The translations under genes and the position numbers were made by a program. DNA of 64,000 nt, taken from assembly GCF_001306175.1 (NCBI RefSeq), contig NZ_LGKN01000004.1, forward strand, positions 1 through 64,000, written 5' to 3'. This document shows, piece after piece, positions 16,694 through 25,778 of the stretch. The DNA comes from Ardenticatena maritima (lineage in GTDB: Bacteria > Chloroflexota > Anaerolineae > Ardenticatenales > Ardenticatenaceae). The first letter of the stretch is position 1. Each line of letters starts with the position of its first letter. The notes under the pieces were generated by a model. It worked only from the letters and a program-made list of their open reading frames with translations. It was not told the origin of the DNA and did no database searches.

Positions 16694-17635
16694 TCAAACA
16701 GGTTGGGGTGGCGCTTCCAGAGAAGGAGCGACATAGATGCGATTGCGACCATTGCGTTTGGCAGCATAAAGCGCCTCATCAACGGCTTGGAAGATGCGAT
16801 CCAAATTGGGGGCGCCTTCCTCTGTCGCCTCTACCACCGTGACGCCGCCACTCAGGCGTATGGGAATCGTCGTGCCATCTTCCAGCGTCAATGGTGATGC
16901 CGCAACCTGCTGCCGCAACCGCTCCGCCACCAGCGTAGCGTGTTCCAGCGAGCATTGAGGCGCGATAATCACAAATTCTTCACCGCCCCAACGCCCAATA
17001 CTATCGTATGGGCGGGTCGCACGTTGCAAGATATGCGCCACATGCACCAATGCCTTATCCCCCACGAGGTGCCCATACGTATCGTTGATCTGTTTGAAAT
17101 GGTCTATATCAACCAGGATAACCCCCACCGAAGAGGTCATCCGCTTGGTACGCTCCAGTTCGGTTTGCAAGCGATCGTAGATCGCTCGGCGGTTGAACAA
17201 TCCCGTGAGGGCGTCTCGCAGTGCCAATTCTTGCAACTGCGTTTGCGATTGAAGCAAATTTTCTTCCAGGTGAAGAATACGTTCACCAATCGAAATACGG
17301 GCTTTCAATTCATGCAGATGATACGGCTTGGTAATGTAATCGTCGGCGCCGGCTTCTAATCCGCTGATAATGTCTTCTTTGGCTTGCCGTACCGTGAGCA
17401 TGATAATGTAGATGTAATGCGGAAGTTCAGCAGTCCGAACACGGCGAATAAATTCAATGCCACTCATTCCTGGCAAGATCCAATCAACAATCACAAGACG
17501 AACACCCTCATTGAGGATATGTTGCCATGCTTGTTCGGCGTTTTCGGCTTCAAGCACTTCGTATCCATTCTCACGAAGTTGATAGGCAAGGCGTTGACGG
17601 AGAAAAGCGTCGTCTTCGACAATCAATATTTGCAT
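16694..17635 (-). CDS. Response regulator with active-type GGDEF domain (diguanylate cyclase)
   Basis: The 313-residue protein is a PleD/WspR-like receiver-GGDEF regulator that should make cyclic di-GMP. The receiver has D8/D9, phospho-acceptor Asp51 (VIVDWILPGMSG) and Lys in YITKPYH. A helical linker leads to the GGDEF domain (DALTGLFNRRA, DIDHFKQINDTYGH). The active site reads RWGGEEF, and RPYD, the RxxD product-inhibition site, lies at its usual place just before. ATG 17635 is preceded by AAAGGAGGAGCC; the frame opens earlier without support. As first gene of the che operon it may be phosphorylated by CheA, as WspR is by WspE, which is an inference. Confidence 0.92.
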   Translation of the reverse strand: MQILIVEDDAFLRQRLAYQLRENGYEVLEAENAEQAWQHILNEGVRLVIVDWILPGMSGIEFIRRVRTAELPHYIYIIMLTVRQAKEDIISGLEAGADDYITKPYHLHELKARISIGERILHLEENLLQSQTQLQELALRDALTGLFNRRAIYDRLQTELERTKRMTSSVGVILVDIDHFKQINDTYGHLVGDKALVHVAHILQRATRPYDSIGRWGGEEFVIIAPQCSLEHATLVAERLRQQVAASPLTLEDGTTIPIRLSGGVTVVEATEEGAPNLDRIFQAVDEALYAAKRNGRNRIYVAPSLEAPPQPV

Positions 17636-17675
17636 TGAACAGGCTCCTCCTTTCACAACCGCATAGACACTTAGT

Positions 17676-17681
17676 AGTATA
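17676..17681 (-). promoter_or_regulatory. Possible -10 element of the chemosensory operon
   Basis: TATACT on the minus strand lies 41 bp before the ATG of the diguanylate cyclase gene. A TTGCGC 18 bp farther upstream is a poor -35, so the promoter may need an activator. The 200 bp to 17836 also hold the control region of the divergent operon; no clear plus-strand promoter was found. Confidence 0.4.
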
Positions 17682-17835
17682 CTCCTTTTCCCCTCTCTTG
17701 CGCAATAAGAAAAAAGGCGGATTGTTTCAATAAATGAATACATACTCTCAAAATGTTTATCAATTTGTCAGAAGTGCACAACGCATTAGAGTTTCCGCGA
17801 TACCAGCAACCAATAAGCAATTGCGTGTGTGCTCT

Positions 17836-18684
17836 ATGAAACGCGTATGGATATGGTGTGCATCTCTTGCAGTCTCTTTTTGGCTTTGGTTTCCCGTTCA
17901 TGCGATTGCTCAAGGATGGACACCCGTTTACAATGACGGGTGTGATGGAGAAGGACACCGCGTCCTCGTGGGAGAAATCACCAGCCGCGCCACATTGGGG
18001 GATGGATGCGATGTAGTCGCCGGGTTTGTTGCACCCGATCAACGATACGCAGGGGAATGGGTGTGGGGCTATTCCCCCACAGCAGGAGCGGTGCGCCACG
18101 CCTCGGCGGACGACGCCGCGTATTACCGCCCCCACATCTGCTCACTTCTCCCCCGCTTTCCTTTCGCCCCCTCCTCACAATGGGGCGTCCATCGTGTTGC
18201 GCCGCGCGAATACTTGTACGACCTGTATGGCGCAGACTACCCGGCCTATATCGCCGCCAGTTGCCGTATGCGCGAACAAGACGACCGGTTCGCCCGTATC
18301 GGGCTCGACCGGGCGCTTGTTCCCGGTTCGTTTCTTGCCGAACCGCCCCCCGAACAGGTGCGCTTCTACCTCGACACGGTGCTCAATCGCGAGCGCGTGG
18401 CATTGGATGTTCCCACTGGACGCTTGACAATGGTGTTTCCAGGCGATTCCCTGGGACGGCTGGCGCGTATCTTTGGCACAACCGTCGAAACCTTGCAAAC
18501 CGCCAACAACATGCGCGATCCCAATGCCTTACTCGTGGGGCAATTGTTGCTCATTCCTGGGCACACCGCCACACCGGCAACGGCAACGCCCATTCAACCC
18601 CCGTGGTGCACAAGCCCCCTCATCAAACACTGGAAAGCAACACGCACACTGTGCACCTGGTTTCAAACAAATTTTTCCCAGTGA
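17836..18684 (+). CDS. Secreted protein with C-terminal LysM domain
   Basis: The 282-residue protein begins at ATG 17836 with a signal peptide (MKRVWIWCASLAVSFWLWF, cleavage likely after HAIAQ). The central region (~30-190) contains several Cys and Trp residues and no family I recognise. Near the C-terminus (~198-245) is a LysM domain: VFPGDSLGRLARIFGT, then NNMRDPNALLVGQLLLIPG, which would bind peptidoglycan or a related glycan. It is the first gene of a five-gene operon and ends 3 bp before the next start. Its role is inferred as a wall-associated protein linked to the downstream hydrolase. Confidence 0.8.
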   Translation: MKRVWIWCASLAVSFWLWFPVHAIAQGWTPVYNDGCDGEGHRVLVGEITSRATLGDGCDVVAGFVAPDQRYAGEWVWGYSPTAGAVRHASADDAAYYRPHICSLLPRFPFAPSSQWGVHRVAPREYLYDLYGADYPAYIAASCRMREQDDRFARIGLDRALVPGSFLAEPPPEQVRFYLDTVLNRERVALDVPTGRLTMVFPGDSLGRLARIFGTTVETLQTANNMRDPNALLVGQLLLIPGHTATPATATPIQPPWCTSPLIKHWKATRTLCTWFQTNFSQ

Positions 18685-18687
18685 TGA

Positions 18688-20424
18688 ATGCTTATGCGTA
18701 ATCATCGAATTATTGCTCGCATAAGGTTTTGGTGGAACCTCTTTCTCCTGAGCGCCCTCTTCCTGCTTTTCAACGCTCCCTTGCGTGCCGCGCCGGCGCA
18801 ACAACGGTCTGCGCCTGTACCACTGCACGCCTACCCACGCCCGGCGAACGATAACGGGTGGGGCGTGCACTTCTCGCCCGGCGCCGCCACATTTGAGCCC
18901 GTCGTCATCGAATACTTTGTGCGCGAACTGCAAGAAATGGGCATGAAGTGGACCGTCATTCTCAACGAAGGCACAACACCGCGCCAGGATGCGCTGGTGG
19001 ATGCGCTGGTCGCCGCAGGCATTGAACCGATTTTGCGCATTTACACCCTCTACAACGACCCACTGCCTACAAACGAACTGCAACACCTGGTGCGGTACTA
19101 CTCTGCGCGCGGCGTGCACTACTACCAGTTGTACAACGAACCGAATCTGGCGGGTGAACCGGGCGGCTGGCGACCGGGGGAAGCCATCTCAGTTGACCGC
19201 ATTGTGGACTTGTGGATTCCAGCGGCGCGCGCTGTGCGTGACGCCGGGGGCTATCCTTCAACGCCACCCCTTGCACCAGGCGGGGACTACGACGACCTGC
19301 AATTCTGGCGCGAGTTTTTGGATGGGGTGAAAGCACGCGGCGCTGAAGATGCCTTTTTCGGGGCATGGATCAACGTGCACAACTACGGGCTCAATCACCC
19401 CTTTGCCTACCCCGAAGAACCCATCAACCTGCTGGGACAACCCGTCACGCCCGAAGAATTGGCGCTCTACGGCTTGACGCCCGACCAGGTGGACGTGGAA
19501 GCACTCAACTACTGGCGCAGCATTGACCGCTCAACCAATCGCCCGGACGGCGGTCGCCACAAGGGGGATACCATTCTCGAAGATTCCAACGCCTTCCGCA
19601 AATTCGAGGCATACCATTACGAGTTTGTGCGCCGCTTCCGCTTTGAGATTCCAGTCATCTCCACAGAAGGGGGCTGGATTATCGGCGACGCACAAGATCA
19701 ACGCTACCCCCCCGTCACCGTGCAGGCGCAAACAACATGGCTGCGTCAGGCCTACGAATACATGCTCACCAGCGCCCCCGATTACTTCTTTGCGTTCAAC
19801 CCGTGGATTGTCACCAACTACGCCGGCAACGGCACCACGCCCTGGTTCGAGCCGCATGCGTGGTACAAAGCCCGCTGCAACACCAACCCCGCCGAAGTGC
19901 GCCAGGTGCGCGGGCACACACTGCCCATCTGCGGCGACGGCGATGTGCTCCCCATCGTGTACGTCCTCAAAGCCCACCCGATGAAACACCAAGCCCGCCG
20001 CCTGCCCGACCCCAACCGTGTGCCCATTGTTCAAGCCGCTGTGGTCAACCCGGCGCGTGCCAGCGCCCCACCGCCACGCATTGAAGAAGGTGTCTTGCGC
20101 TTCGACCTCAAAACGTGGGACGCCGTGGCGACGCTTGCCGCCACCACGGGACTCACCCCCACACAAGTGCTTGAACGCCTGTACGATGACGTTTCGCTGG
20201 GAACGCCATCCATCGAAGTGGCGACATACCGCGTACACGTTCCGAGCGAAGCGGTAGAGGTCGAGCAATGGGGCACAACGGTGCGCTTGACAAATATCAC
20301 GGATGAAATAGTCAACATTCAACTTGCTGAACAGGTGTACACCTTACTGCCACACGGTTCGCTCGTTGTCCAATTGCCGACGGTGCAGTACGTCATGGTG
20401 CCAACCCGCAAAGTCATACGGTGA
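18688..20424 (+). CDS. Secreted clan GH-A glycoside-hydrolase-like protein
   Basis: The 578-residue protein has an N-terminal hydrophobic segment (~13-32) ending in an A-x-A type site, then a TIM-barrel-like region. Two catalytic glutamates of clan GH-A are visible: QLYNEPNLAGE (N-E-P, acid/base on strand 4) and VISTEGGW (nucleophile, strand 7), with LRIYTLYND and INVHNYG at other barrel strands. The exact family cannot be set. The last ~120 residues look like a separate accessory domain with a LysM-like or helical beginning (WDAVATLAATTGLTPTQVLE). Spacing of 3 and 7 bp to its neighbours shows an operon. The substrate could be the cell's own matrix polysaccharide, which is a guess. Confidence 0.75.
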   Translation: MLMRNHRIIARIRFWWNLFLLSALFLLFNAPLRAAPAQQRSAPVPLHAYPRPANDNGWGVHFSPGAATFEPVVIEYFVRELQEMGMKWTVILNEGTTPRQDALVDALVAAGIEPILRIYTLYNDPLPTNELQHLVRYYSARGVHYYQLYNEPNLAGEPGGWRPGEAISVDRIVDLWIPAARAVRDAGGYPSTPPLAPGGDYDDLQFWREFLDGVKARGAEDAFFGAWINVHNYGLNHPFAYPEEPINLLGQPVTPEELALYGLTPDQVDVEALNYWRSIDRSTNRPDGGRHKGDTILEDSNAFRKFEAYHYEFVRRFRFEIPVISTEGGWIIGDAQDQRYPPVTVQAQTTWLRQAYEYMLTSAPDYFFAFNPWIVTNYAGNGTTPWFEPHAWYKARCNTNPAEVRQVRGHTLPICGDGDVLPIVYVLKAHPMKHQARRLPDPNRVPIVQAAVVNPARASAPPPRIEEGVLRFDLKTWDAVATLAATTGLTPTQVLERLYDDVSLGTPSIEVATYRVHVPSEAVEVEQWGTTVRLTNITDEIVNIQLAEQVYTLLPHGSLVVQLPTVQYVMVPTRKVIR

Positions 20425-20431
20425 GACAGGT

Positions 20432-21331
20432 ATGAATCGCAAAGTATCCCGGTTTTCAATTCAAGCCTGCAATCAGCGGTCGCCCTCTTTCTGGCTTGCC
20501 GCCCTGCTTGTGCTCACACTTGCACTGGTGGGATGCAGCAACCGCGCCCAACCATCCCCCCCCACGCCTACCCGCGAACTCGCACAACTGCCAACGCCGC
20601 GCCCCACATTCACGCCCATCAATCCGCAAACACCGCCTTCCATCACCATCAGCCCGCCCACCCTCATGCCGGGCGCGATGCTCCGCATTCAAGGGAGCGG
20701 TTTTGGCGCTTCCGAAGTCGTCGAAATCCAGATTCAACCCCCTGATGGGACGGGAGCGCAAATTGTGCTAGCCGGCACCGACAATCAAGGGAATTTTTTG
20801 ATTACGCACACCTTGGGGGAAGATGCACCGCTGGGGACGTACCAGGCGGTCGCCCTCGGCAAGCAAAGCGCGCTGCAAGCCACAACAACTTTTGCTGTGA
20901 ACTTTGAACCCACGCCAACCCCCATCGTTGTCCAAATAGAGACCCTCCTTGCCACCGCCACCCCTGAAACAGGCGAAACGCCCTTCCCCCTCTATCGGCT
21001 TACGAGCACGTTGGGGGGCATTGATTGCACATATTACGGATTCTTTGGTACAGTACAGAATGCCGATGGTTCCCCGCGTGCTGGCGTGAACGTGCTGGTT
21101 TTTCGTGAAGGCTCATCGGAAAGCCAAATGGCGGTCACCAATGATGCGGGGTTCTGGGAAGTGGTTGTCGCACGCTCGCAAGAAGACGTCGCACCGGGCT
21201 TGTGGCACCTGGTCATCGTGGAGCAATCCGTGCGCGCCAGTGATGAAATCGCGCTTGATATGCCCGCCTCCTGTGAGGAAGGGCGTCCCAATAAATTCAA
21301 AGTTGACTGGCAACGTGTAGCAGACGAATAA
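20432..21331 (+). CDS. Surface lipoprotein with Ig-like and carboxypeptidase-regulatory-like domains
   Basis: The 299-residue protein starts at ATG 20432, with a lipoprotein signal peptide ending in LALVGC (lipobox Cys ~34). A Thr/Pro-rich spacer follows (PTPTRELAQLPTPRPTF). A TIG-like beta domain (~75-165, TLMPGAMLRIQGSGFGASE) comes next, then, after another Thr/Pro spacer, a C-terminal domain with DNDAGFW-type pattern (AVTNDAGFWEVVVA) as in carboxypeptidase-regulatory-like folds. It is probably anchored in the membrane and exposed outside, and may hold or present the LysM and hydrolase proteins of the same operon. No enzymatic motif is seen. Confidence 0.75.
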   Translation: MNRKVSRFSIQACNQRSPSFWLAALLVLTLALVGCSNRAQPSPPTPTRELAQLPTPRPTFTPINPQTPPSITISPPTLMPGAMLRIQGSGFGASEVVEIQIQPPDGTGAQIVLAGTDNQGNFLITHTLGEDAPLGTYQAVALGKQSALQATTTFAVNFEPTPTPIVVQIETLLATATPETGETPFPLYRLTSTLGGIDCTYYGFFGTVQNADGSPRAGVNVLVFREGSSESQMAVTNDAGFWEVVVARSQEDVAPGLWHLVIVEQSVRASDEIALDMPASCEEGRPNKFKVDWQRVADE

Positions 21332-21342
21332 AAGGAGTGCCT

Positions 21343-22290
21343 ATGTCTTCCCCCACTGCATCTCGCACCATTCTGGTTGTCGAAGATGACCCTTTCTATC
21401 GCCGTATGATTGAACACATTCTCAGCCAACACGGCTACACGGTTGCCCTTGCCGCAAGCACCAATGAAGCGTGGGAAATCGTCCAACATGATGAAACGGT
21501 GCAAATGGTTGTCACCGACTGGGTAATGCCCGAACACGATGGGTTAGAACTCATCCGACGCCTGCGAACGCTTGACCGTCAATTTTATGTCATCTTGCTC
21601 ACTATCAAAGACAATGTAGAAGACGTGTTGGAAGGGCTCGCCGCAGGTGCTGACGATTACCTGACCAAACCTTTCACCAGAGAAGACCTGCTTTTGCGTC
21701 TGCGTGTTGGCGAACATCTGCTCGCCTATGAACAACAACTCCGCCACTCTCTCGCCCTGTTGTCACAACTCAAACAAACCAACCTGCAAACCGGGCTTCT
21801 CAATCGCTATGGGTGGTTTTTACGCGCCAAAGCCGAACTGAATCGCTTGCATCGCCAAAAAGGGCATGCGGCGCTTTTCTTGCTGGCATTGGACGACGCC
21901 GAACACATCACTGCTACGTTCGACCAGAAAACAGAAGAACGCCTGATCCAGCACGTCGCCCACATTTTGGAACAGCAAAAACGCGAATACGACATCCTCG
22001 GGCATTGGGATGAAACATCTTTCGCGCTCTTCTTGCCCGAAACCACAGAGCAGGTTGTGCGCGCTATTGCCGAACGCATACGCCGCGCCTGCGCCGATAC
22101 CCCTCTCCAACTTGAAGATGGCAATGCCCTGCAAGTCGCCCTTTCCCTGGGCATCACAACCACCCAATGGAGCCACACCTATCGCCTGGAACGCCTTCTC
22201 CACGACGCCCAACTGGCGCTTTCTGAAGCCCGCCTGGCAGGGCGCTATCAAATGCGGATGTATTCGCGAGATGGCTACGCCACTGATTGA
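21343..22290 (+). CDS. Response regulator with degenerate GGDEF domain, RxxD site kept
   Basis: The 315-residue protein has an intact receiver (D15/D16, Asp59 in [12 protein letters not shown], Lys in YLTKPFT) and the same overall layout as the diguanylate cyclase at 16694-17635. The GGDEF-like half is damaged where catalysis happens: the active-site motif reads HWDETSF in place of RWGGEEF, and DLDHFKxxND-type metal residues are replaced ([12 protein letters not shown]). The inhibitory-site pattern REYD is preserved directly before it. It is therefore probably not a cyclase and may bind c-di-GMP as an effector; this is an inference. ATG 21343 follows AAAGGAG; a GTG at 21337 overlaps that site. 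Confidence 0.85.
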   Translation: MSSPTASRTILVVEDDPFYRRMIEHILSQHGYTVALAASTNEAWEIVQHDETVQMVVTDWVMPEHDGLELIRRLRTLDRQFYVILLTIKDNVEDVLEGLAAGADDYLTKPFTREDLLLRLRVGEHLLAYEQQLRHSLALLSQLKQTNLQTGLLNRYGWFLRAKAELNRLHRQKGHAALFLLALDDAEHITATFDQKTEERLIQHVAHILEQQKREYDILGHWDETSFALFLPETTEQVVRAIAERIRRACADTPLQLEDGNALQVALSLGITTTQWSHTYRLERLLHDAQLALSEARLAGRYQMRMYSRDGYATD

Positions 22291-22322
22291 CCTGTGCAGT
22301 TCAAAGAAGGATTAAAAGCCGT

Positions 22323-25300
22323 ATGCGTTACTTTCTGATCATCACATCATCCGCCGCTCTCAACGAAATCGTTGCTTCGCTCTCACCTGAGTTGCGCCTG
22401 ATGGCACACATCATCACACCCGACGCGCTTCCCTCATGGAATGAGCAGCATCTCCCGCGGCTGATTCTGCTGGACGGCAATACCCTGACTCATGCAGAGG
22501 TAGAACGCCTTTGCTCGATTCTCCCGCCGCAGGTGGAAACCGTTATTGCAGCAACACCAGAACGCGTGCGCACCCTTGCCCCGCTTGCAGCACGCCACCA
22601 TTTGGCCGTCATACCTGTGAGCGCCCCGCAAGACCTGGAAGCGTATTTGCGGCGTATGGCAACACCCCCAACATTTCTCCAACCCCTGCTCGAGGCGCCC
22701 CCTGATGATATTGAGCAAATTGCCACGGAAACCTTGAAAGCGTTGCACGCCATGCTTGGCCTTCGCGCCGGGCTTATTGCGGAAAAACAAGAGCGCGCCC
22801 TTTCAATCATTGGTGCATTTCCCAACGAGTTGTACCCATTAGAAGGCCTGAGCATCACCCTCTCCTCATCTGATTGGATTGCAGCGCCACAATGGATAGC
22901 GCCCAAAGACATCATCTTTCTCGATGACGAAGCCCTCCCCTTTCAAGCCAGCATACGCACTTTTCAGGAGCACGCGCCATTTTTGGTACTCCCAATCACC
23001 AGCGGCGATGAAAACGTGCTTGGCGCTCTCATTCTGGCGTTCGACCAACCAGCAGAGACGCTTCCACCCAGCAACACCATCCAAACCATCGCCGATACTA
23101 CACTCAGCGTCATACGTATGGCGCTCGCGCTCCGCGAGCAAGAGCGTTCACTCATCAGGGAACACCGTCAACGCCAAAAACAGTACGAACGTCAATCCGC
23201 TCTGGCGCAATTGGAACTCGCTATCAGCCAACCACATCAATTGCAAGAACTCCTTGAGCGTGTGGTTGAACTGATCGAACAACTGCTCCCAGCAACTGGT
23301 GGAGCCAGCGTTCTCCTCTGGAATGAAGAGCAACAAGCCTATCGCATTGCCGCTTCATCCGTGCCTGGTCAACCCCCTGACGAAGCGCTGAAATACATTC
23401 GTCGGAGCCGCGGCGCCACACGCTGGATTATTGACAACGCCAAACCGCTTGCCATGCCTGACATTCGTCAAGACCCCTTCGGAGCCAATCCGCTGCTGGA
23501 ACGATACGGGTTGCGCGCCTATGTTGGTGTCCCGTTGATTGCTGAAGGGCGGGTACTTGGCGTGCTCTATGCACTTGATCGCTACGAGCGCTATTACACC
23601 AGCACCGACATAGAGTTTTTGCAAGCATTGGCGACACGTATTGCCATCGCAATTGTCAATGTAGAACTATACGAGCGCCTGCAACAAGCCTATGAGGAAG
23701 TCGCCGCGCGAAGCGCCGAACTGGAACGCGCCAATGAAGAATTGCGGATTGCCAAAGAAGCCGCTGAAGCCGCCAACCGCGCCAAATCCATCTTCCTTGC
23801 GAATATGAGCCACGAAATTCGCACCCCCCTGAACGCCATCATTGGGCTGACCGATTTACTACGCGAAGCCAATCTCCCCCCACCACTCGACGATTATGTC
23901 AACATCATCAAAAAAAGCGGGCAAACGCTGCTCGACATCATCAACGACTTGCTTGACTTTTCCAAAATCGAAGCCGGACGCCTCGAACTGGAAACAATTC
24001 CCTTCAACCTTCTCACCACAATGGAAGAAGCCCTCTTGCTGGTTGCCCCCAAAGCCGATGAAAAACAATTACACCTGAATCTCTCTATTGAACCCGGCAC
24101 GCCGCTCGACGTGCAAGGCGACATGGTGCGCTTCAAACAGATTCTCGTCAATCTCCTTTCCAACGCTGTCAAATTTACCGAAGAAGGCGAGGTGTTTGTA
24201 CGCGCCCATACGCTGGAAGTCATGGATGACGAAGCCATTATTGAAATCGCGGTTCAAGATACCGGCATAGGTATTCCGGAAAGCGTCATCGAGACAATTT
24301 TCAAACCCTTTGAGCAAGCCGATGTATCCATTACGCGCAAATATGGGGGCACGGGACTGGGTTTGGCACTCACCGCACGCCTTGTCGAAATGATGGGAGG
24401 CACAATTTGGGTGCAAAGCCAGGAAGGGCATGGCTCCACATTCTTCTTCACAGTGCGCTTGAAAGTGCCTGCAAACGCACGTGTGTTGCGCCCCTTCGCT
24501 CCGCTCCCACAACTCCAGAACCGGCGTGCGCTCCTCATCGAACCGCACAGCCGCACCCGCACCATTCTGGAAACTTGGTTGCGCCGTTGGGGAATGGAGG
24601 TGGAAGCCTATTCGCCGACATCGCCAGAGATTTGGGATATGGCGACAGAGACTGACATTGCCCTCATTGGTGTTCACGGAAAAGATGAAATCAACATGGT
24701 GCGCCTGGCGCGTCAATTGCGTGAAAAAGCCCCAGATATCCGGCTGATTGCGATGAGCAACCACCGCAACCGTTCCTTCCTGCTCGAAACGCGGCTATTT
24801 GACACATTCTTACTCCGCCCGATCCGCGTTGAAGCCCTTCAAGATGCGCTCATTTCTGCTTTCAGCGATTCCCACGCCCAACCCGCTCCTGTTACGCTTC
24901 CCCCGAAAATTTCTCTTGCCAATGCACCTGTGCGCATCTTGCTCGTAGACGACAACCTCATCAACCAAAAAGTGGCGCTCCACTTGCTCAAGCAACTGGG
25001 GCTCGAAGCAGACGTTGCCTCAAACGGTGAAGAAGCCGTACAAAAAGCACTGGCCAATCCCTACGACATCATTTTTATGGACATCCAGATGCCCGTTATG
25101 GACGGGATACAAGCCACTCGACAAATCCGCGCACGTCTACCGAAAGAACAACAACCGTGGATTATCGCGATGACGGCTTACGCCCTGCGCGGCGATCGCG
25201 AGCGTTTTTTGCAAAGCGGTATGGACGACTATTTGGCGAAGCCGGTGCAGCTCCAGGAACTGGCGGCGGCGCTTGAGCGTGCTCTGCCCCATCTCCATTC

Positions 25301-25736
25301 TGCAGAACATCGTGAAGAATATGCTTCGCTATCCTCACACCCCACTCTGCCGGAGTATAACTATGCGGCGCTTGAAGCCTTGCGCTCGGAAGTTCAGGAT
25401 TCAGACGGGACAATCCTCAACGAGTTGATCGACATTTTCCTGGAAAACACGCCGCGCCTGCTCGAACAATTGCGTGCAGCCGCGCAAGAAGGCGATGCGC
25501 GCCGCATGCACATCGTCGCCCACACACTGAAATCAAGCGCCGCTCATCTTGGTGCAACACGCTTGCAAGAAGCATGCCGTGCTTTGGATGATGAAGCACG
25601 CCACGGAACAGTCACGAATCCCGTGGAAAAGGTTCAAGAAATTGAAGAGGCCTTTTTTGAAGCCCGCAAATTCTTGCGCAAAGAACAAAAACGGCTCCAA
25701 CAATCGCGCCCCTCAACCGACACATCCACGGAATAA
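22323..25736 (+). CDS. BarA-like hybrid histidine kinase with GAF, two receiver and HPt domains
   Basis: This 1137-residue kinase is cytoplasmic, as no membrane segment is seen. The order is an N-terminal receiver-like domain without an evident phosphorylation Asp (1-~125), a helical/GAF-type region, a clear GAF domain (~305-460), a coiled coil, HisKA (His497 in [12 protein letters not shown]), HATPase ([25 protein letters not shown]), a degenerate receiver (~725-840, IALIGVHGK where the Asp should be), a canonical receiver (ILLVDDN; Asp920 in [11 protein letters not shown]) and a C-terminal HPt (His1067 in [12 protein letters not shown]). It is the last gene of the plus operon, and the receiver-GGDEF protein just before it is the likely phosphorelay target. 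ATG 22323 has a distant GAAGG; a TTG at 22287 is an alternative. Confidence 0.92.
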   Translation: MRYFLIITSSAALNEIVASLSPELRLMAHIITPDALPSWNEQHLPRLILLDGNTLTHAEVERLCSILPPQVETVIAATPERVRTLAPLAARHHLAVIPVSAPQDLEAYLRRMATPPTFLQPLLEAPPDDIEQIATETLKALHAMLGLRAGLIAEKQERALSIIGAFPNELYPLEGLSITLSSSDWIAAPQWIAPKDIIFLDDEALPFQASIRTFQEHAPFLVLPITSGDENVLGALILAFDQPAETLPPSNTIQTIADTTLSVIRMALALREQERSLIREHRQRQKQYERQSALAQLELAISQPHQLQELLERVVELIEQLLPATGGASVLLWNEEQQAYRIAASSVPGQPPDEALKYIRRSRGATRWIIDNAKPLAMPDIRQDPFGANPLLERYGLRAYVGVPLIAEGRVLGVLYALDRYERYYTSTDIEFLQALATRIAIAIVNVELYERLQQAYEEVAARSAELERANEELRIAKEAAEAANRAKSIFLANMSHEIRTPLNAIIGLTDLLREANLPPPLDDYVNIIKKSGQTLLDIINDLLDFSKIEAGRLELETIPFNLLTTMEEALLLVAPKADEKQLHLNLSIEPGTPLDVQGDMVRFKQILVNLLSNAVKFTEEGEVFVRAHTLEVMDDEAIIEIAVQDTGIGIPESVIETIFKPFEQADVSITRKYGGTGLGLALTARLVEMMGGTIWVQSQEGHGSTFFFTVRLKVPANARVLRPFAPLPQLQNRRALLIEPHSRTRTILETWLRRWGMEVEAYSPTSPEIWDMATETDIALIGVHGKDEINMVRLARQLREKAPDIRLIAMSNHRNRSFLLETRLFDTFLLRPIRVEALQDALISAFSDSHAQPAPVTLPPKISLANAPVRILLVDDNLINQKVALHLLKQLGLEADVASNGEEAVQKALANPYDIIFMDIQMPVMDGIQATRQIRARLPKEQQPWIIAMTAYALRGDRERFLQSGMDDYLAKPVQLQELAAALERALPHLHSAEHREEYASLSSHPTLPEYNYAALEALRSEVQDSDGTILNELIDIFLENTPRLLEQLRAAAQEGDARRMHIVAHTLKSSAAHLGATRLQEACRALDDEARHGTVTNPVEKVQEIEEAFFEARKFLRKEQKRLQQSRPSTDTSTE

Positions 25737-25741
25737 CGCAA

Positions 25742-25769
25742 ACGGGGCGCCTGTTGAGCGGCGCCCCGT
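25742..25769. terminator. Convergent intrinsic terminator
   Basis: A perfect 10-bp stem ACGGGGCGCC / GGCGCCCCGT with an eight-base loop lies between the convergent hybrid kinase and nadE genes. T-runs on either side are short, so it may act partly as a roadblock. Confidence 0.7.
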
Positions 25770-25778
25770 CTGGCTTCC

